Source: Gemmatimonadota bacterium | GTDB taxonomy: Bacteria > Gemmatimonadota > Gemmatimonadetes > Gemmatimonadales > GWC2-71-9 | Direction of reading: 5' to 3' | DNA length: 10,748 nt | Assembly (NCBI GenBank): GCA_029862935.1 | Contig: JAOTWK010000085.1 | Coordinates: 1 to 10,748, forward strand | In this document: positions 7,422 through 10,748 of the stretch, piece by piece | Layout: each line of letters opens with the position of its first letter | Numbering within the stretch: position 1 is the first letter of the stretch | The notes under the pieces: model-generated | Told to the model about the DNA's origin: nothing | Seen by the model: the letters and a program-made list of their open reading frames with translations, nothing else | Database searches by the model: none | Made by a program: the position numbers and the translations under genes

Positions 7422-7572
7422 CAATCAGCATGATCGGAATGTCGTCCTCGACGGCATAGACCAACCGGCAGGCATGACATACCAGCTGTTCGGCCGGATC
7501 CGTGCGGTGCTCCAACTCGCCCTTACACTTGGGACAAACCAGAATCTCGAGCAGCTCAGGCGACAGAGTCAT
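7402..7572 (-). CDS. Trm112/YcaR (UPF0434) family small zinc-ribbon-like protein
   Basis: A 56-residue protein: [20 protein letters not shown], then [20 protein letters not shown] and an IDEAKPL end. It has the family's LLEIL-CPxC opening (Cys13, Cys16), a second CxxC pair (Cys32, Cys35) and the DDIPIML closing motif. Trm112 in eukaryotes and archaea activates methyltransferases; the role of bacterial YcaR-type members is less clear. Both Cys pairs are intact, so metal binding is likely. The ATG at 7572 overlaps the era stop as ATGA, and GAGG lies five bases upstream. The 3' end overlaps the PorV-like start. Its small size makes it easy to miss in annotation. Confidence 0.9.
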   Translation of the reverse strand: MTLSPELLEILVCPKCKGELEHRTDPAEQLVCHACRLVYAVEDDIPIMLIDEAKPL

Positions 7573-8456
7573 TGTTTCCTCGTAGCGGGTGGGCGAAAAC
7601 CAAGCTCACGGAGCAGGTGCGGCGACGTCCGCCATCGGGGCAGCACCTTGACCCACAGGTCAAGATAGACACGTGCACCGAGGAGCGCTTCAATTTGCCG
7701 TCGCGCGAGCGCCCCCAGGCTCTTGATTGTGCGCCCGTTGGCTCCAATGACCATCCCCTTCTGAGACTCGCGCTCGACGTACAACGTCACTCGAATATAT
7801 ACGGGGTCCGAAGACTCCCGAAACTCATCGACATGCGCCGCGAGCGAATACGGGAGCTCCTCGTGGAGCAACTCAAACGCGGCCTCGCGCACGAACTCTG
7901 CGGCGAAAAACCGCATGGGCTGGGTACTCATGTCGTCCGGATCGTAGTGGAATGGGCCGGCGGGACAGTGAGCTCGGCACCACGCGAGGAGCTCGTCGAT
8001 GCCTTCGCCGGTCACCGCACTGACGACGAATACGTCGGCACCGGTCTCGGGTCGGATCTGTGGCGCCGCGCTGTCGGCAGCCGTGTACACGGTCGCGACG
8101 GCCTGCTTGCCGAGAGCGCCTTTCGGCACGAGCTCCGCCAACGGCGGTGCTGGGGCCTCGCTCGTACGATGAAGGTGCAGGATGGCGTCGGCGCGGCTCA
8201 GGACCTCGACGGCCTCATCCAGCATTGTCTGCTGTAGCAAGTAGTGCGGCTCGAGGAGACCGGGCGGGTCGACGAACACGACCTGACTCTCGCCGTCGGT
8301 GCGTATCCCGATCACTCGCTGACGAGTCGATTGCGGTTTGGCACTGATAATGGCGAGCTTGGTGCCGACAAGGGTGTTGAGCAGGGTCGACTTGCCGGCG
8401 TTCGGCCTTCCAGCGAGCACGATCGTCCCGCAGCGAGTGGGTTGGTCCTCGTGCAT
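7569..8456 (-). CDS. era: GTPase Era (16S rRNA / 30S assembly) with a non-canonical G4 motif
   Basis: GTPase with a C-terminal KH domain that binds the 3' end of 16S rRNA and assists 30S assembly; 295 aa, the normal length. G1 is GRPNAGKS (16-23), G2 Thr44 in STRQR, G3 DPPG (63-66, usually DTPG), and G5 SA (146-147). The KH signature [13 protein letters not shown] covers 236-248. Where G4 NKxD should be, after the strand AVATVY, the protein reads TAAD (125-128): the Asp is kept but Asn and Lys are lost. Guanine binding may be weakened, or this is a lineage variant. ATG 8456 is the only ATG near the domain start but has no evident Shine-Dalgarno. It follows a terminator-like hairpin, so it should start a new transcript, yet I see no convincing promoter in 8457-8500. 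It leads the era-trm112-PorV-DUF5683 unit. Confidence 0.95.
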   Translation of the reverse strand: MHEDQPTRCGTIVLAGRPNAGKSTLLNTLVGTKLAIISAKPQSTRQRVIGIRTDGESQVVFVDPPGLLEPHYLLQQTMLDEAVEVLSRADAILHLHRTSEAPAPPLAELVPKGALGKQAVATVYTAADSAAPQIRPETGADVFVVSAVTGEGIDELLAWCRAHCPAGPFHYDPDDMSTQPMRFFAAEFVREAAFELLHEELPYSLAAHVDEFRESSDPVYIRVTLYVERESQKGMVIGANGRTIKSLGALARRQIEALLGARVYLDLWVKVLPRWRTSPHLLRELGFRPPATRKQ

Positions 8457-8500
8457 CGGTGGGAAGCTACGACCGCCGCGTCCAGGCGGAAGTGGTCGAG

Positions 8501-8541
8501 CAAAGCGAGGGGACGGGTATGTGGCCGTCCCCTCGTGTCTT
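8501..8541 (-). terminator. Probable intrinsic terminator of the GltD-like operon
   Basis: A perfect 11-bp inverted repeat, CGAGGGGACGG (8506-8516) and CCGTCCCCTCG (8525-8535), surrounds an 8-base loop. In the minus-strand RNA the stem is followed by CUUUGCU, a poor U tract, and AAAG upstream could extend the pairing. It lies 26 bases beyond the stop of the GltD-like gene and 50 bases before era, where a terminator is expected. Confidence 0.65.
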
Positions 8542-8561
8542 TCGTCGTGCCGCGCGGTCGA

Positions 8562-10004
8562 TTAGCCTGGGCTGGCCTTGTTCATGAGATACTCGTGCAT
8601 GGCTTCTGCGGCTTGACGTGCCTGTGCGATCGCCGTTACGACCAGTTTGGGACCGAGCACGTCGTCCCCGCCCGCGTACACGCCGTCTCGCGTCGTCGCC
8701 CCGGTCTCCTCGTCGGTCGTGATGAGTCCCCAGTCATGGGTTTCCAGCCCGTCCGTCTTCTCGCCGAGGAGGGGGTCCGGCCAGTATCCGAGCGCCGAAA
8801 TGACGGTGTCGACGTCCATGGTGAACTCGGAACCGTCCACGGGCACTGGTCGCCTGCGGCCGGAATCGTCCGGATCGCCCAGCTCCATCCGGATGCACTC
8901 CATCCCACTCACGTGGCTGGCATCGTTCCCAACGAATCGCACGGGCTGCGTGAGCCAATGGAACTCGACACCCTCTTCCTTGGCAAATGTGCGATCGCGT
9001 TCGTTGCCCGGCATCTCGGCTTCGGTGCGACGGTAGACGCACATAACCTGCTCTGCCCCGAGGCGCACCGACGTTCGCACACAGTCCATTGCGGTGTCGC
9101 CGCCTCCGATGACCGCCACACGGCGTCCGATCTTCGGGAGCCCGGCGAGATCAGGCGGCTTGCGGTCTTCCTCGACGTTGGCGCGGACCAGGAACGGCGT
9201 GGCCTTGTACACCCCAGCGAGATCGGCGCCGGGGATTTCGAACTGAACGCCGAGGCCAGCGCCCACACCGAGAAAGACCGACGCGAACCCCTGCTCAATG
9301 AGCTGCTCGATCGTCATGGCTTGCCCCACCACCGTGTCAAATACGAACTCGACGCCGAGGGCCTCGAGGTAGTCCGTGAGATCGTCAACGATCTCGTGGT
9401 CCATCTTGAATTTGGGGATGCCGTATCGCAGGAGGCCACCGCTGTCCGGCCAGGCGTCGAACACGGTGACCGCGTGTCCCTTTCGGGCCAGCAGCATGGC
9501 TACGGTGAGACCTGCCGGGCCGGCGCCGACGACAGCGACCTTGTGGCCGGTCGGTGCGTCGCGCTCAATCAGCAGACCACCGTGCAACCGCTCATGATCG
9601 GCGACGAATGCCTCGAGCCGACCGACCGGTACCGGTGGTTTGCCCTTCTTGTTGTAGATGCATGCTCCCTCGCACAGCAGCACCTGCGGACACACCCGTC
9701 CACACACCTCCGGCATGGAACTCGTCATGCGGAACACAGCGGCGGCGTCTTCGACGTGACCGTGCTCGAGCTGCCACAGGGCCCACGGAATGTCATTGTG
9801 GACCGGGCATGCTTTGACGCACAGCGCTCCTGGGCACTGGATGCAGCGAGCGGCTTCCTCGATGGCAGACTGGAGATCGAACGGCAGGTGGGTCTCCTCG
9901 AAGTTCTGCCGTCGCACCGATGGGTCCTGTTTTGGCACGGGGTGGGCCTCGGCGGCGAGCCGGGCTTTGCGGTCGATTTCTTTCGGGTTCGGTTTGGGCA
10001 GCAT
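8562..10004 (-). CDS. GltD-like NAD(P)H-dependent Fe-S/FAD oxidoreductase (glutamate synthase small-subunit family)
   Basis: Electron-transfer flavoprotein of the GltD/NfnB/DPD-N family; 480 aa. An N-terminal domain carries two [4Fe-4S] Cys sets: C54-x2-C57-x4-C62-x3-C66 (CIQCPGALCVKACPVHN) and C101-x3-C105-x5-C111-x3-C115 (CGRVCPQVLLCEGAC). An FAD-binding GAGPAG is at 160-165, an NAD(P)-binding GGGDTA at 300-305 with YRR (324-326), and the C-terminal FAD contact GVYAGGD at 441-447. In glutamate synthase this subunit passes NADPH electrons to the large subunit, but no GltB-like gene is present here. The neighbours are a cNMP-fold protein and a hydrogenase-type protease, so it may instead exchange electrons between NAD(P)H and a hydrogenase or ferredoxin (inference). 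ATG 10004 has GGGAGA six bases upstream and lies 24 bases after the previous gene. No motif residue looks lost. Confidence 0.92.
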   Translation of the reverse strand: MLPKPNPKEIDRKARLAAEAHPVPKQDPSVRRQNFEETHLPFDLQSAIEEAARCIQCPGALCVKACPVHNDIPWALWQLEHGHVEDAAAVFRMTSSMPEVCGRVCPQVLLCEGACIYNKKGKPPVPVGRLEAFVADHERLHGGLLIERDAPTGHKVAVVGAGPAGLTVAMLLARKGHAVTVFDAWPDSGGLLRYGIPKFKMDHEIVDDLTDYLEALGVEFVFDTVVGQAMTIEQLIEQGFASVFLGVGAGLGVQFEIPGADLAGVYKATPFLVRANVEEDRKPPDLAGLPKIGRRVAVIGGGDTAMDCVRTSVRLGAEQVMCVYRRTEAEMPGNERDRTFAKEEGVEFHWLTQPVRFVGNDASHVSGMECIRMELGDPDDSGRRRPVPVDGSEFTMDVDTVISALGYWPDPLLGEKTDGLETHDWGLITTDEETGATTRDGVYAGGDDVLGPKLVVTAIAQARQAAEAMHEYLMNKASPG

Positions 10005-10010
10005 GCCAGA

Positions 10011-10016
10011 TCTCCC
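10011..10016 (-). promoter_or_regulatory. Ribosome binding site of the GltD-like gene
   Basis: GGGAGA six bases before ATG 10004, in the 24-base gap after the cNMP-fold gene. It supports this start and independent initiation within a shared transcript. Confidence 0.6.
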
Positions 10017-10028
10017 AGGATGGCTCGG

Positions 10029-10496
10029 TCAGGCTCGCGCGGCCGCCAGGAGAATGCGCGTGTCGTGCAGCCGCGAAAGCGCCGCTTGTGCCATCTGTCG
10101 CATGAGCGCTGCGTTGATCTGAGGATCGACTTCGCTCAACGCCCGAAGCCCGCCCGCCTCGACCCGGAGCACGTGACTGGGACAGCGCGTGCGCACAGTG
10201 CCTTGGTAGACGAACGGTTCGAGTAGTGCAGAGATGCCGAAGGGGTCCCCCGGGTTCATCTCGCTCACGAACAGTTCTTTGCGGAGCTCCGGGCTGATCT
10301 CGTCGACGGCGACGTAGTGGAGCTCGACGCATCCGTCGACCATGACATAGAGATGCTCAGCCGGTTGATCGGTTTCGAAGACGGTCGCGTTTTCGTCCAG
10401 CGCGACCTCCTCGGTCAGCATGGCAATGGCGTTCAGATGTTCGGGGTTCAATCCCGCAAAGAACTCGTAGCGGCGTAGCACCTCAGGCGATACCAT
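10029..10496 (-). CDS. Small cyclic-nucleotide-binding-fold protein without DNA-binding domain
   Basis: A 155-residue protein that is one cNMP-binding (Crp-like) beta-roll with a C-terminal helix; no helix-turn-helix follows. Visible landmarks are FFAGLNPEHLNAIA (12-25), the roll with ENATVFETDQPAEHLYVMVDG (35-55, the Gly of the hairpin at 55), and NPGDPFGISALLEP (81-94). The phosphate-binding cassette is degenerate: the Glu of FGE is Ile88, and the Arg that contacts the cyclic phosphate is Gln98. cAMP or cGMP binding in the classical way is therefore unlikely. ATG 10496 is preceded by AGGAGGG (10511-10505) eight bases upstream, and it overlaps the protease gene by 14 bases. Small proteins of this type occur, from memory, in operons of group 3b [NiFe]-hydrogenases, where their role is unknown. 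Confidence 0.88.
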   Translation of the reverse strand: MVSPEVLRRYEFFAGLNPEHLNAIAMLTEEVALDENATVFETDQPAEHLYVMVDGCVELHYVAVDEISPELRKELFVSEMNPGDPFGISALLEPFVYQGTVRTRCPSHVLRVEAGGLRALSEVDPQINAALMRQMAQAALSRLHDTRILLAAARA

Positions 10497-10748
10497 GGGT
10501 CACTCCCTCCTGCCGACCGGCGGGCGATGCAGCCGTCGGTTGGCTCAACGTGTCGAGCACGAGTGACGCCGCCACCTCGACGGCGCGCTCCACCAGTGGC
10601 GACAGTCTGTCGGAAAACTCGAAGGTCGCCGCCGTCTCGATGGCGACGACCGTGATGACGGGTGGCAGCGACACCCCCAGCGCGCGCCCGACCTCGAGTG
10701 CGGTCTGGAGCGAGGTGTCGTGGGCCGCCGTGCTGTATCCATTACTCG
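10483..10748 (-). CDS. Probable [NiFe]-hydrogenase maturation protease (HycI/HyaD-like), C-terminal part only
   Basis: Only the last 87 residues are in the window. They read SNGYSTAAHDTSLQTALEVG, then GVSLPPVITVVAIETAATFE, a segment SDRLSPLVERAVEVAASL and a short tail ending THGIA. The pattern H-x-x-x-L...ALxxG...LPPxxxVVxIE......LSPxVExAV fits the C-terminal half of hydrogenase maturation proteases, which clip the large-subunit C-terminus after nickel insertion. The His in STAAHDTSL corresponds to the third nickel ligand (His90 of E. coli HycI). The two Asp ligands would lie upstream, beyond the right edge. Its stop lies within the start of the cNMP-fold gene (14-base overlap), so translation is probably coupled. 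Assignment rests on a short fragment and is fairly but not fully certain. Confidence 0.72.
   Translation of the reverse strand, partial: SNGYSTAAHDTSLQTALEVGRALGVSLPPVITVVAIETAATFEFSDRLSPLVERAVEVAASLVLDTLSQPTAASPAGRQEGVTHGIA

Noticed and set aside
8244..10226. A 660-codon open frame on the plus strand
   Set aside because: It lies antisense across era, the terminator hairpin, the GltD-like gene and part of the cNMP-fold gene, all with clear family motifs. Its translation shows no recognisable domain; it is a by-product of high GC codon use.

Overview
The window reads as ordinary bacterial chromosome, high in GC, gene-dense and without mobile elements. Every gene I can support lies on the minus strand, so the text below follows transcription from high to low coordinates. 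The gene set (a PorV/PorQ-type outer-membrane protein next to a DUF5683-like protein, lolC/E after prfB-lysS, a zinc-ribbon protein with a long Pro/Ala linker, and a probable hydrogenase cluster) suggests a Gram-negative, diderm organism, perhaps Gemmatimonadota or a relative. That placement is an inference from gene content and style; no rRNA or other marker in the window settles it.

Region 1 (10748 to 8562): the C-terminal end of a probable [NiFe]-hydrogenase maturation protease overlaps a small cyclic-nucleotide-binding-fold protein. After 24 bases comes a complete GltD-like Fe-S/FAD/NAD(P) oxidoreductase. A strong hairpin (8506-8535) closes the unit. The order suggests the 3' part of a hydrogenase operon whose structural genes would lie beyond the right edge.

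Region 2 (8456 to 5592): era, a 56-codon Trm112/YcaR-type gene, a PorV/PorQ-like outer-membrane beta-barrel gene and a DUF5683-like secreted or membrane protein overlap or abut one another, so they are probably one translationally coupled operon. Era has an unusual G4 motif.

Region 3 (5519 to 3708): an atypical receiver-GGDEF protein is followed after 18 bases by a zinc-ribbon protein with a long disordered linker and a conserved-looking helical C-terminus. A candidate promoter lies in the 72-base gap upstream.

Region 4 (3707 to 1): a 124-base gap with a candidate promoter and a 32-base hairpin leads into prfB (release factor 2), which carries a programmed +1 frameshift site. Then come lysS (lysyl-tRNA synthetase) and the start of a LolC/LolE-type lipoprotein-export permease cut off by the left edge. 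prfB/lysS and lysS/lolC are each joined by ATGA overlaps. The longest non-coding stretch in the window is this 124-base gap. I see no tRNA, rRNA, CRISPR array, insertion sequence or prophage gene. No wholly new system is evident; the least ordinary items are the hydrogenase-associated trio, the Era G4 variant, the DGC/zinc-ribbon pair and the prfB leader and frameshift site.
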